DNA of 64,000 nt. Source: Gammaproteobacteria bacterium. GTDB lineage: Bacteria > Pseudomonadota > Gammaproteobacteria > Pseudomonadales > JAUIET01. The stretch lies in NCBI GenBank assembly GCA_030431775.1, contig JAUIHW010000003.1, positions 1 to 64,000 of the forward strand. The letters are read 5' to 3'. Below, in pieces: positions 18,600 to 27,573 of the stretch (the stretch's first letter is position 1; each line of letters begins with the position of its first letter). The position numbers were made by a program, and so were the translations under genes. The notes under the pieces are model-generated. The model saw only the letters and a list, made by a program, of their open reading frames with translations, did not search any database and was not told the DNA's origin.

Positions 18600-19912
18600 G
18601 CGCACGTAAAAGCACCATTCTAGCCAGCACGGTGTTTGTTCTATTGCTGGCAGCCTGTGGTGAAGTAGCTACGCTGGATGAAGCAGCCGGTTATGGACCG
18701 GAACCCGAGCTGCCGCCACCGAATGAGACACTGGTGCCAACGCTGAATTTCGTTGAAGCAGTTGGCTGGCCGGATGGTGGCAAACCCGAGGCCGCCGACG
18801 GCCTGGCTGTGCAAGCCTTTGCCCGTGGTCTGGAACACCCTCGCTGGCTTTACACGCTGCCCAATGGCGACGTTCTGGTTGCCGAAAGCGATGCACCTGC
18901 GCGTGAAGAAGCGGGCGGAATCAAATGGTGGATCATGAAAAAGATCATGCGGGTCAGCGGCTCATCCCACCCAAGCGCAGACCGGATCAGCCTGCTGCGC
19001 GATGCCGACGGTGATGGCCAGGCCGAACTGAAGACCGTGTTTTTAAAAGACTTGCACTCCCCCTTCGGCATGGCCCTGATCGGAGAAGATTTCTATGTGG
19101 CCAACACCAATGCCGTGCTGAAATTTCATTACGAAAATGGGGCAACGCAAATCAGTGGCGTCGGCGAAAAGCTAGTGGACTTGCCGGCCACCCCGCCAAA
19201 CGGACACTGGACGAAAAATATCCTGCCAGACAAGCGTGGTCATTATTTGTATGTGACTGTTGGTTCGAACAGCAACATCGCCGAAGGCGGAATGGACAAT
19301 GAAGAGAACCGGGCAGCGATACTCCAGGTCAATCTGTCCAGTGGTAATGTACAGACCTTCGCTTCGGGGCTACGCAACCCGAATGGGCTGGCATGGAATC
19401 CCAGCTCAGGTGAGCTTTGGACGACCGTGAACGAACGGGATGGCATTGGCAGTGATCTGGTGCCGGATTACATGACAGCCGTCCGTGAAGGCGGCTTTTA
19501 CGGCTGGCCCTACAGCTATTTTGGTTCGCATGTTGATGCCAGAGTGGAACCACAGCAACCGGCTTTGGTGGCGTCAGCACTGAAACCGGATTACGCCCTG
19601 GGCGCACATACCGCAAGCCTGGGCCTCGCGTTTAACACGAAGAGCTTATGGCCCGCTGAATACCGCAATGGTGCCTTTATAGGTCAGCACGGCTCCTGGA
19701 ACCGCCGACCCCGCAGCGGCTACCAAGTGATCTTTGTCGCTTTCAAAAACGGTAAACCCGTGGGACCACCGAAGACCGTTCTGAGCGGCTTTCTCAGCCC
19801 CGACGATAAGGCCTGGGGCCGCCCGGCTGGGGTAACCTTTGCCAAAGACGGTGCGCTTCTGGTTGCCGACGACGCGGGCGACACGGTCTGGCGGGTTACC
19901 CCGGCATTGTGA
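18596..19912 (+). CDS. Sorbosone dehydrogenase-like lipoprotein (PQQ-type beta-propeller)
   Basis: A 438-residue lipoprotein with a six-bladed beta-propeller of the sorbosone/aldose dehydrogenase group, whose characterised members oxidise sugars with pyrroloquinoline quinone. The signal ends in a lipobox (VLLLAACGE, Cys about residue 20). Propeller motifs include GLEHPRWLYTLPNGDVLVAES, FGMALIGEDFYVANTN, LRNPNGLAWNP, YGWPYSYFGSH and IGQHGSWNR. Start at the ATG at 18596, overlapping the previous stop. No PQQ synthesis genes are in the window, so PQQ use is inferred. The DDN-like gene follows 18 bases later. Confidence 0.85.
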   Translation: MSARKSTILASTVFVLLLAACGEVATLDEAAGYGPEPELPPPNETLVPTLNFVEAVGWPDGGKPEAADGLAVQAFARGLEHPRWLYTLPNGDVLVAESDAPAREEAGGIKWWIMKKIMRVSGSSHPSADRISLLRDADGDGQAELKTVFLKDLHSPFGMALIGEDFYVANTNAVLKFHYENGATQISGVGEKLVDLPATPPNGHWTKNILPDKRGHYLYVTVGSNSNIAEGGMDNEENRAAILQVNLSSGNVQTFASGLRNPNGLAWNPSSGELWTTVNERDGIGSDLVPDYMTAVREGGFYGWPYSYFGSHVDARVEPQQPALVASALKPDYALGAHTASLGLAFNTKSLWPAEYRNGAFIGQHGSWNRRPRSGYQVIFVAFKNGKPVGPPKTVLSGFLSPDDKAWGRPAGVTFAKDGALLVADDAGDTVWRVTPAL

Positions 19913-19930
19913 CAGCACAGGAGAGAACAC

Positions 19931-20389
19931 ATGGCTGAAAACCCCATGAGCGACGAAGAGTTTGCCAAAGTCCGCAAGTTCATAAAGCCATTTTCCAAAT
20001 TGAATGCCGTTATGTACCGGCTCAGTAACGGCCGGATCATGGGCAAACTGCAGGGCCGTGAGGTCATGCTGGTTAGCATGACCGGCGCCAAAAGTGGCAA
20101 GCAGAGAACGATTCCACTGATGTACGTACCCTACCAGCAGGGCGTTATTGTCGTCGGCAGTCAGGGCGGCGCACCGAAAGACCCGGTTTGGGTGCATAGC
20201 ATCCGCAAGAATCCCGACGTCATCGTGCAGTATAAAAGCAAGAAAATGAAACTGCGTGCGCGCGAAGCCGATGCCGATGAAAAGGCACAGGTCTGGCCGG
20301 TCTGCGTTGAATACTATCGCGAGTACGACGACTATCAGAAGCGGACCGACCGAAATATCCCGGTTTTCATTTGCGAACCACGTGGCTGA
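19931..20389 (+). CDS. DDN-type nitroreductase-family deazaflavin oxidoreductase
   Basis: A 152-residue split-barrel protein of the family that includes the mycobacterial F420-dependent nitroreductase Ddn. Family features: SKLNAVMYRLSNGRIMG, the GREVMLVSMTGAKSGKQRTI core that contacts the cofactor phosphate, VVGSQGGAPKDPVWVHSIRKNP and the closing EYDDYQKRTDRNIPVF. Characterised members use F420H2 or bind flavin-like cofactors to reduce quinones or nitro compounds. Whether this host makes F420 cannot be told here. An AGGAGA ribosome binding site precedes the ATG at 19931, and the gene overlaps the APH-like gene by eight bases. Confidence 0.82.
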   Translation: MAENPMSDEEFAKVRKFIKPFSKLNAVMYRLSNGRIMGKLQGREVMLVSMTGAKSGKQRTIPLMYVPYQQGVIVVGSQGGAPKDPVWVHSIRKNPDVIVQYKSKKMKLRAREADADEKAQVWPVCVEYYREYDDYQKRTDRNIPVFICEPRG

Positions 20390-21749
20390 GTCCGCACTGC
20401 CTGACGGCTTGAGTAGCTGGCTGGAAAGCACTTTCAAGGGCAAACTGACCAGACTCCAACGCCACATTGCCCGGCGGGAGGCCTGGGTGGTGGATATACA
20501 GCCCTCTGGCAAGCAAGCAATCGCCGGCTTTCTCCGTCTGCAACGCCAGGCTGGTAACGACCCCCAGCGTCTGGAACGTGAGGTAAGAATCATGCAGGCG
20601 CTTGGCGAACAGGGTATTCCCGTCCCAGAAGTCTACGCCTGGAGCCCGGAACACCGTGCTGCACTGCTGGAGCGCGACCCGGGCAGTGCCGCGATCGACC
20701 AACTGACTGACCCGGACCAACAGCGCGACATTATGCAGGACTTTATGCATTGGGTGGCGCGTTTTCATCTGCTTGATCCTGCCCAGCTATCACTTGATGA
20801 CATTATGCTGTATCAACCGGTCACACCTCGTGACTGCGCCCTGCGTGAAGTGGACGAGCTGCAATCGCAGTGGCGGTTTTTTTTGCGCGATTACCGTGAC
20901 CCGCTGCTTATCTATGGCCTGCACTGGCTGGAGCGCTTTGCCCCTGCCGAGGTAGCCCGCGTCTCATTGCTGCAGGGTGATACCGGTCCGGTGAACTTTA
21001 TGTTTCAAGGTAATCGGGTCAGCTCAATTGTTGATTGGGAATGCGGGCACTATGGAGACCCTCTGGAAGACCTTGGCAATATTATGGTGCGGGAGTTCTG
21101 GAACCCTTGTGGGGGTCTCAAAGGTCTGTTCACGCAGTACGAAGAACAATCGGGAATTCCCTATGACCGTTTTCGTACCCAATACTACGCCGTTCAGCAG
21201 AATGTGCGTGGCATGATTCCCATACACTACGTGGCAATCAATGGTATCGAGCAGGAGTCGCTGGCCTGGTATCTGTGTTATCGCTATCTTGGTGATCGCG
21301 CCACGGCAGAAATGTTGGCATCGGCCATGCAGATAGAAGTGGAACAACCGGAATACCCTGACACTGAGCACAGCGCTGAGGCTTCAAGCGATATTCTGGC
21401 GGACTCAGCATATACCATGTTGCAACACGATGTATTGGCGCAGCTGGAGAATGAATTTGCCCAGTCTCGTGGCCGCGATGTGCTGGCATTGATCGCCTGT
21501 ATGGACCGGCGTCGACGCTATGGTACCGCCGTGGAAGCCGACGAGCTTGCTGACCTGGGTGCGGCGCTCGGCCAGACGCCGGCATCACTCGCTGACGGGC
21601 ATTCAGCCCTGGCAAAACACATTGCCGCTGGTACGCTGGAAGACCAAGTCATTGTGCGGTTATTATTGCGGAAAGCCTACAGGGACGAATGGCTGTACAA
21701 ACCCGCGGTTGCTCTTTATCCCGACCGGCAGTGGTCGGAAATCGACTGA
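20382..21749 (+). CDS. APH-family phosphotransferase
   Basis: A 455-residue kinase-like protein of the aminoglycoside/choline phosphotransferase superfamily. The N-terminal lobe holds the nucleotide-binding strands (QAIAGFLRLQRQ) and the catalytic lobe has a variant LLQGDTGPVNFMF loop and the metal-binding DWECGHYGDPLEDLG. The loop reads QGD where HGD is usual. The last 110 residues form an extra helical domain resembling the DUF6285 region found with such kinases. I take the GTG at 20382 as start; a longer frame from 20256 lies wholly within the upstream gene. Similar genes near acyl-CoA and F420 enzymes may act on acyl or sterol alcohols rather than antibiotics; this is inference. Confidence 0.8.
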   Translation: MAESALPDGLSSWLESTFKGKLTRLQRHIARREAWVVDIQPSGKQAIAGFLRLQRQAGNDPQRLEREVRIMQALGEQGIPVPEVYAWSPEHRAALLERDPGSAAIDQLTDPDQQRDIMQDFMHWVARFHLLDPAQLSLDDIMLYQPVTPRDCALREVDELQSQWRFFLRDYRDPLLIYGLHWLERFAPAEVARVSLLQGDTGPVNFMFQGNRVSSIVDWECGHYGDPLEDLGNIMVREFWNPCGGLKGLFTQYEEQSGIPYDRFRTQYYAVQQNVRGMIPIHYVAINGIEQESLAWYLCYRYLGDRATAEMLASAMQIEVEQPEYPDTEHSAEASSDILADSAYTMLQHDVLAQLENEFAQSRGRDVLALIACMDRRRRYGTAVEADELADLGAALGQTPASLADGHSALAKHIAAGTLEDQVIVRLLLRKAYRDEWLYKPAVALYPDRQWSEID

Positions 21750-21755
21750 GCACGC

Positions 21756-22556
21756 TTATTTGAAGGTCAATAACTGTTCTTCGCAATCGGTGAAATCACG
21801 CATGGTGTCGCGCAACCGAATGCCGGTATTCACACGCTCCGAAGAATAGGTATAACAGATGTCTTTCATGCCTTCCTGGATTTCTGGTGCCTGGCCGGCG
21901 ATGGCGTTCATATCATAGCGTCGCGACTCGGACACCAGATAGCCTTTTTGCAGTGCGAAGGCTGCTGTGCTTTCCAGTCCACTCAGGGTCTCGTTCACCC
22001 AGGCAGCAAACCCTCGGTAAAAGGGCTTGCCCGCCACCTCAGCCGGCCCCGTGATCTGCCAGTTCAGCACCTGCCACAGCAACACTTCGTCGCCATCAAT
22101 CAACACCCGGGCATCCACAGGCTCACCCTGTTCGTCGGGAATAATGACGTCTATCTGACGCTCGGTGGCACCGGTAGTCTCATGTAGCTGGCACATTTCC
22201 AGAGCCAGTGCACTCAAGTCATATAAATGAGTACAGTTCTTAAACGGGTTGATGATGCGTACAATTCGCGCCGCCGGGGTGTCAATCCGCTGGCCAACAA
22301 AAGCCTTGATCGGCTCAGTGGCCCCCGCACAAATATCGTAAGGAGTACGCAGCGACTCTCCGCGAATCCCGGTCACGACCGTGCCGTCGTGCTCGAGAGT
22401 AGCGCGAAACCCGTGAGCGGAATCTTCCAGCTGCGCAACAACTCTGCCGGACTCAGCGGCCAGATGAATGCGCCGCCGGAATATCCCGGAGCCATAATCA
22501 GGGTTCAGGTGAACACTGTACTCGTCGCGATTATCGGCTGGAGTTATTTCAGGCAT
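21756..22556 (-). CDS. DUF2889 domain protein
   Basis: A 266-residue protein matching DUF2889 by its FRRRIHLAAESGRVVAQLED opening and the hallmark NPFKNCTHLYDLS block with a conserved Cys and His. The biochemical role of this family is unknown. It is translationally linked to the LLM-type flavoprotein upstream through a TGATG stop–start overlap. It converges with the phosphotransferase gene with six bases between them. DUF2889 genes recur near ketone and lipid catabolic enzymes in proteobacteria, which agrees with the surroundings. Confidence 0.78.
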   Translation of the reverse strand: MPEITPADNRDEYSVHLNPDYGSGIFRRRIHLAAESGRVVAQLEDSAHGFRATLEHDGTVVTGIRGESLRTPYDICAGATEPIKAFVGQRIDTPAARIVRIINPFKNCTHLYDLSALALEMCQLHETTGATERQIDVIIPDEQGEPVDARVLIDGDEVLLWQVLNWQITGPAEVAGKPFYRGFAAWVNETLSGLESTAAFALQKGYLVSESRRYDMNAIAGQAPEIQEGMKDICYTYSSERVNTGIRLRDTMRDFTDCEEQLLTFK

Positions 22557-23446
22557 CAGCCTGCCAATGACTGCCGGTAGGGCTTGATTAAGTTGTCAGC
22601 GTACCACTGCAACTCACCGATCTTTTGTTCAACTGACTTGGTATCGGGCTCTTGTGCATACACGTCACGAAACGCAATAATCACTTCATCCACGCCCAAT
22701 GCTGCCAATCGAGTCAAGCCTTCCACCGTAAACGAGTCGTGTGACATCGCCTGGATCTGGAAGGTGGAGCGATCACGGCCATACTCTTCCAGGTAACCAT
22801 TCAGCTTGCCGATCAGCTGCTCGTAGTCAGCAATTTTCCCGCCAGCCGCTATCCAGCCATCACCAAGCCGCGCGGCCCGCCGCAATGCAGGGTTAGCGTG
22901 ACCGCCTACTATAAACGGCACATGATGTTCTGGAACCGGGGTCAGCTTGATCGGTGCCAACTGAAATATTTCGCCGTCATAGCCAAAATACTCTCCGGAC
23001 ATCAGGCCGTTGATGATTTCCATCATCTCGTCCATACGCTTGCCGCGCTTCTCCCAAGGAATTTGGGTTGCCTCAAAGTCTTCCGGCCAAGGGCTGATGC
23101 CGACACCAAAGTCAAAACGATCACCAATCAATACGGCCATCGAAGCCAACTGCTTGGCGACCACGGCCGGCTGGCGAATGGCCAGCTTGACCACCGATGT
23201 GGAAAAGCGGATGTTCGGGCAGTGTGCAGCTAAATACGGAATGGCTACAAAGGGTTCTAGAAAGGGTACGCCGTCCAGAAATTCGCGGGTGCCGTCGCTG
23301 TTATAGGGGTAAACATCTGACCCCTCCTTTGGGTAGCAAATACTGTCTGGAAATGTGAAGGTATCAAAACCCAGCTCTTCGGCCGCTTTGCACAATGGCA
23401 GGTATTGCTCGGCCGGGCACATAGTTGGATGGAATGCGAATTTCAT
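22556..23446 (-). CDS. LLM-class flavin/F420-dependent oxidoreductase
   Basis: A 296-residue luciferase-like TIM-barrel oxidoreductase of the TIGR03619 type. Visible signatures are CKAAEELGFDTFTFPDS, FSTSVVKLAIRQPAVVAKQLA, the cofactor-binding RFDFGVGISPWPEDF and VPFIVGGHANPALRRAARLGDG. Members use FMNH2 or F420. A GGGAG ribosome binding site stands seven bases before the ATG at 23446. It is followed directly by the DUF2889 gene and preceded, 53 bases away, by a hydroxysteroid-dehydrogenase-like SDR, making a small oxidoreductase operon. Substrate unknown. Confidence 0.87.
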   Translation of the reverse strand: MKFAFHPTMCPAEQYLPLCKAAEELGFDTFTFPDSICYPKEGSDVYPYNSDGTREFLDGVPFLEPFVAIPYLAAHCPNIRFSTSVVKLAIRQPAVVAKQLASMAVLIGDRFDFGVGISPWPEDFEATQIPWEKRGKRMDEMMEIINGLMSGEYFGYDGEIFQLAPIKLTPVPEHHVPFIVGGHANPALRRAARLGDGWIAAGGKIADYEQLIGKLNGYLEEYGRDRSTFQIQAMSHDSFTVEGLTRLAALGVDEVIIAFRDVYAQEPDTKSVEQKIGELQWYADNLIKPYRQSLAG

Positions 23447-23499
23447 TGTCTGACTCCCAAAATAGGCGAATACGTGTGCTTAAGCGGCCTGGATCAGTG

Positions 23500-24258
23500 T
23501 TAAAACCTGTCTTGTCGCATCATAGCATCGTGGCCCCCATCAACGAACACGTTTGCCCCCGCCATAAATGCGGCTTTATCACTCAGTAGAAAACAGACCA
23601 GATTAGCGACGTCCTCGGGCTGCCCGGGGCGACCCATTGGTATAGAAGCAACAAACTCATCCAGTATTGGAGCGACGTCTGATTTCTCACGAATTTCGTC
23701 ATTGAGTGGCGTATCGACATAACCAGGCGCAACTGCATTGATGCGAATATTATCCTGCAGAAAGCCTGCGCATTCGCGCCGCATCCAGCAGCTTATACCG
23801 CGCTTGCTGGCAGCGTACGCCTGGTCACCAGTGCCTTGGCCCAACAGCCGCAGTGCCGTTTCATCATCGTCGTCAAGCAGCGCGTTCACCGCGTCATCGT
23901 CGGATGGCATCGCCGAGGTGATACTGGAAATCAACACCACGGCCCCACGACGCTGTGCCAACTGTTCACGCAAGCCTTGCACACAGCGCACCACTGCAAA
24001 ATAGTTAATACGCGCAACGAGCTCAGTTGAGTGTATTCCAGATACCCCCGCGCAGGGCACCAAACCGTCTATTCCGGATTCGCACGCAGCTCGAACTGCC
24101 TGCACTGCAGCGTCGACGCCCTCCACCGAGGACAGATCCGCGGTGACATCGGCTGCTTTCAGATCCACTACCAGAACATCGTGGTCGGCTGCCTTCAACT
24201 GCGCGACTACCGCCCGGCCAATACCGCTGGCGCCACCCGTGACTACGTATTTACCCAT
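23500..24258 (-). CDS. SDR oxidoreductase, 3-alpha-hydroxysteroid dehydrogenase-like
   Basis: A 252-residue short-chain dehydrogenase. The NAD(P) motif VTGGASGIGRA lies at residues 6–16, a serine-rich active-site strand (LISSITS) near 109–115, and the catalytic Tyr148/Lys152 pair in QAYAASKRG. The acidic insert between the serine strand and the tyrosine, and the terminal VDGGHDAMMRQDRF, resemble Comamonas 3-alpha-hydroxysteroid dehydrogenase/carbonyl reductase. The frame is open to 24411, but the ATG at 24258 places the Rossmann motif at the normal N-terminal position. A steroid or coniferyl-alcohol-like substrate is plausible but unproven. Confidence 0.85.
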   Translation of the reverse strand: MGKYVVTGGASGIGRAVVAQLKAADHDVLVVDLKAADVTADLSSVEGVDAAVQAVRAACESGIDGLVPCAGVSGIHSTELVARINYFAVVRCVQGLREQLAQRRGAVVLISSITSAMPSDDDAVNALLDDDDETALRLLGQGTGDQAYAASKRGISCWMRRECAGFLQDNIRINAVAPGYVDTPLNDEIREKSDVAPILDEFVASIPMGRPGQPEDVANLVCFLLSDKAAFMAGANVFVDGGHDAMMRQDRF

Positions 24259-24305
24259 GCGCTCAGTGTACCGCGAGCACCATCCACCGGCACGTGTCCA
24301 TTCTG

Positions 24306-27050
24306 TTACCGTTCGGCCGGAGTTCCATCGACCGTGAGAAACTGAATGCTGCGGTACCCCAGTGATTCCACCTGCGCCTGAATTTTCTTGCGGTCTCCGA
24401 CGATCACCCACAGCAGACGTTCGGGCTGCAGATAGCGCTGCGCAGCCGCCTGCACTGCATCCAAACTTAAACCACGAACACGGTGGGCATATTGACTCCA
24501 GTAATCGTCCGGATAGCCAAAACGCAGCATCTCAGCCAAGGAGCCGGCTACCGCGCCACCGGTTTCCCATTGGCCGGGCAAGCTAAGCACGGTGTCATCA
24601 CGGACACGATCCAACTCCGCTTGTTGTACAGGGCGCTGTTGTTGTATAGCAACAATTTCCTGCTTGAGTTCTGCCATCGAGTCGGCTGTTTTGTCGCTCT
24701 GCACGGGAGCATAGGCAATGTAGGGCCGCGGGCCTTTGCCGCTCAATACAAATGTGTACGCACCATACGCCCAGGCTTTGTCTTCCCGCAGGTTCATGTT
24801 AACCCGCGCGGTAAACGTACCACCAAGCACATCATTCATCGCCTGCAGCGCCAGCTCATCCGGTGAGTTCGCACCACCGGGCACCACCTGGGCGGCGATG
24901 ATCAGCGATTGCTCAGAGTCTGGCCGGTCTACAATGAATACCCGCTCATCAGCGGCCGATTGTGCGTCTGCGAGTGGTTTGTCGGGCAAAGCACGCGCTT
25001 CCCAGCCACCGAACAGTTTCTCAAGCATGGGCTTAACGGCTTGCAGGCTGGTGTCTCCAACAATAATCATGGTGGCATTGTTCGGTCGAAACCAGGCGTC
25101 GTGAAACGCTTGCAGACTGTTGCGGTCGATGCCTGCCACCGATTCAGCCGTCCCAGTACCGGTAAATGGAATGGAATAAGGATGTCCTTCCTCATACAGA
25201 AGACGCGGCATGATGCGCTGCGCCAACGCAAACGGCGAGGCCTGTTCACGCTGAATGCCGGCAAGCACCTGCTTCTTAAGCCGTGCCAGTTCGTTTTCAG
25301 GGAAACTCGGGTTCAGCACTACGTCGGCATACAACTCCAGCGACTCCTGCAGGTTCTGCGACAGAGCGCTCAGCTGAACAATTGACTGGTCCAGATTGGA
25401 ACTGGCGGACAGCGTGGCTCCCAGTTGTGCCAGGCGGTCGCTGATCTCCAGGGCATCCAGTTTCCCAGTGCCTTCATCCAGCATGCTCAACGCCAGATTG
25501 GCGGTACCCATGCGGGTATTGGCATCCGCAGCGTAACCGGCATCCAGTACCAGACTGAAATCTACTACCGGAACGGCATCACGCTGCACCAACAACAATT
25601 GCAGACCGTTGCTGAGCTCACTGCGCTGGAATTTATCAAAGCCTACCTCCGGAAAGGAATCCGGCATGGGAGGACCGTTAGCGCGCTCAGCGCCCTCAGC
25701 CGCCGCCTGCAGGCTCGGGAACGGGTGCACTTCAACTGTGAAACGCCCCGCGCTGAACCAGCGCCGTGCGGCATCACGCACGCTGCGCACGGTGGCCTGA
25801 TCGAGGTATTGTCCCATGGTACGGTGATACCCCGGGTCGCCGGCATAAGTTGCATTACGCGCCAACAATTGCGCCTTGCCCGCAAAGCCGCCCACTTCTT
25901 CCAGGCCACGAATCAGCGACGCGCGAATTTGGGTGCGGGCCCGCTCCAGCTCATCGCGCTGTGGGCCATCATCAAGAAAGCGTGCCAACTCCTCATCCAG
26001 CGCCACCTCTACTGCCGCGAGGTCACCTCCCGGTTGCACGGATGCTTCAATACCCAAAAAACCCGCTATTTCTGCGAAGGTTGGCGTGGCATCCACAGCC
26101 GTCGCAATCTGCTCTTCATAAACCAGTCGCTGATACAGGCGAGAGGTTTTCCCATTCGCCAATACCGCACCGGCCAGTTGCAATAGCACGGCGTCCTCGG
26201 AACCCCAGGCAGGACCAACCCAATTTTGGTACAGGCGCGCCTGCGGCACTCGGTCTTGCATCACCAGGCGACTGCTTTCACGAAGTTTCGGCGCCCAGAG
26301 CTCATACTTACTGACCGGGGGGCCTGGCGGTATATCGCCAAAGTAATGCTCTGCTTTCGCGCGCGCATCCTCTACACTGACATCGCCGGCCAGCACCAGC
26401 ACGGCATTGTTAGGGCCGTAGTAGGTTTTGAACCATTCATGCACGTCGTCGAGAGAAGCAGCCTCCAGGTCTTCCATTGAACCGATAGTTGTCCAGGCAT
26501 ACGGGTGGCCCTCGGGGAACAGATTACGCTGAATGGCTTCATATACTTTGCCATAGGGCTGATTCTCACGCTGACGCTTCTCGTTTTGCACCACCCCGCG
26601 CTGCTCGTCAAGACGTTCCTGAGTGACCGCGCCTAACAAATGCCCCATGCGGTCCGACTCCATCCACAGAGCCAGATCCAATGCCGTCGACGGAACGTTT
26701 TGAAAGTAGTTGGTGCGATCAAGCCAGGTGGTACCGTTCTGCGCGGTCGCACCCACTCGATCAAACGGCTTGAAGAATTCATCATTGTAGTTCTCCGAAC
26801 CGTTGTACATCAGATGCTCGAACAAATGCGCGAAGCCCGTTTTACCCGGTTTTTCATTTTTTGAGCCCACGTGGTACCAGATGTTTACCGCCACAATCGG
26901 TGCTTTGCGGTCCTCATGCACAATCACTCGCAGACCATTTTTGAGCTCAAACTCGGTGTAGGGGATATCAATATCCGTGTCGGCAACAAGCCCGGCGGGT
27001 AAAGCCAGGCAAGCCACTAAGACCATAATCAGCGAGTGTTTTTTCGACAT
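24306..27050 (-). CDS. M16 family zinc metalloprotease, two-domain, exported
   Basis: A 914-residue pitrilysin/insulinase-family peptidase. A signal peptide (MSKKHSLIMVLVACLALPAG, cleavage near residue 23) precedes an N-terminal catalytic half with HLFEH at 75–79 and the third zinc ligand near Glu157 in QNEKRQ. The second half (from about residue 480, FQRSELSNGLQLLLVQRD) is an inactive repeat lacking the zinc motif, as usual for fused M16 enzymes. The frame opens at 27071, but the ATG at 27050 has an AAAGGA site six bases upstream. It likely degrades peptides in the periplasm. The rhodanese gene stops 25 bases upstream. Confidence 0.93.
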   Translation of the reverse strand: MSKKHSLIMVLVACLALPAGLVADTDIDIPYTEFELKNGLRVIVHEDRKAPIVAVNIWYHVGSKNEKPGKTGFAHLFEHLMYNGSENYNDEFFKPFDRVGATAQNGTTWLDRTNYFQNVPSTALDLALWMESDRMGHLLGAVTQERLDEQRGVVQNEKRQRENQPYGKVYEAIQRNLFPEGHPYAWTTIGSMEDLEAASLDDVHEWFKTYYGPNNAVLVLAGDVSVEDARAKAEHYFGDIPPGPPVSKYELWAPKLRESSRLVMQDRVPQARLYQNWVGPAWGSEDAVLLQLAGAVLANGKTSRLYQRLVYEEQIATAVDATPTFAEIAGFLGIEASVQPGGDLAAVEVALDEELARFLDDGPQRDELERARTQIRASLIRGLEEVGGFAGKAQLLARNATYAGDPGYHRTMGQYLDQATVRSVRDAARRWFSAGRFTVEVHPFPSLQAAAEGAERANGPPMPDSFPEVGFDKFQRSELSNGLQLLLVQRDAVPVVDFSLVLDAGYAADANTRMGTANLALSMLDEGTGKLDALEISDRLAQLGATLSASSNLDQSIVQLSALSQNLQESLELYADVVLNPSFPENELARLKKQVLAGIQREQASPFALAQRIMPRLLYEEGHPYSIPFTGTGTAESVAGIDRNSLQAFHDAWFRPNNATMIIVGDTSLQAVKPMLEKLFGGWEARALPDKPLADAQSAADERVFIVDRPDSEQSLIIAAQVVPGGANSPDELALQAMNDVLGGTFTARVNMNLREDKAWAYGAYTFVLSGKGPRPYIAYAPVQSDKTADSMAELKQEIVAIQQQRPVQQAELDRVRDDTVLSLPGQWETGGAVAGSLAEMLRFGYPDDYWSQYAHRVRGLSLDAVQAAAQRYLQPERLLWVIVGDRKKIQAQVESLGYRSIQFLTVDGTPAER

Positions 27051-27075
27051 GTGGGGTCCTTTGTTCAGCATTAGA

Positions 27076-27474
27076 TCAATTGTTTACCGGAACTCCGGCG
27101 CTGCGAAGCTCTTTGAAGCCGGCACCATCGCCGACGACTTTGACGTTGGTATAGCCCAACTCGGTCAATTCCGCTGCCGCCTTCCCGGCACGCCCACCGG
27201 CCGCGCAATAAAGCACCAGTGGCTGAGCTTTATTGACCAGCAATTCAGCAGCCTGGTCCGCAATGTCACCATGCGGTATGTGCAGCGAATTCTTAACCAT
27301 ACCGAACTGGACCTCGGCCCAGGAACGAGTATCCACAAATTGGGCACCATCACGGTACAGCGTTTCGGCCTGTTGTGGGGAGATTATGTCAACCCCTTCA
27401 GCCCGTACAACAATCGCCAATATTGTGCCTACCAGAACGCAGGCCGCCGTGCAGAATCGTTGATAACCAGCCAT
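27076..27474 (-). CDS. Exported rhodanese-domain protein
   Basis: A 132-residue single-domain rhodanese with a signal peptide or anchor (about residues 8–25). The active-site loop carries Cys90 in LYCAAGGRAG, so it may transfer sulfane sulfur or act as a periplasmic thiol handler. The frame begins at 27492, but a GGAGG site seven bases upstream of the ATG at 27474 fixes the start. It is the first gene of a minus-strand run (rhodanese, M16 protease, SDR, LLM, DUF2889) and is divergent from nfeD with 99 bases between, which must hold both promoters. Confidence 0.85.
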   Translation of the reverse strand: MAGYQRFCTAACVLVGTILAIVVRAEGVDIISPQQAETLYRDGAQFVDTRSWAEVQFGMVKNSLHIPHGDIADQAAELLVNKAQPLVLYCAAGGRAGKAAAELTELGYTNVKVVGDGAGFKELRSAGVPVNN

Positions 27475-27573
27475 AAAATTGCCTCCTGTCAAACAACTCT
27501 CAGTATACGCATATCATAATTCAGCCGCAGATGAAGTTGTTGAATTGCGCTTATTAGAGAGTAAGATGACCTC

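Noticed and set aside
19646-20593. Minus-strand frame of 315 codons across three plus-strand genes
   Set aside because: It crosses the boundaries of three recognisable genes and lacks any motif.
20382-21749. Aminoglycoside resistance gene
   Set aside because: The superfamily fits, but the catalytic loop is variant (QGD), an extra C-terminal domain is present and the neighbours are lipid-type oxidoreductases, so resistance is not supported.
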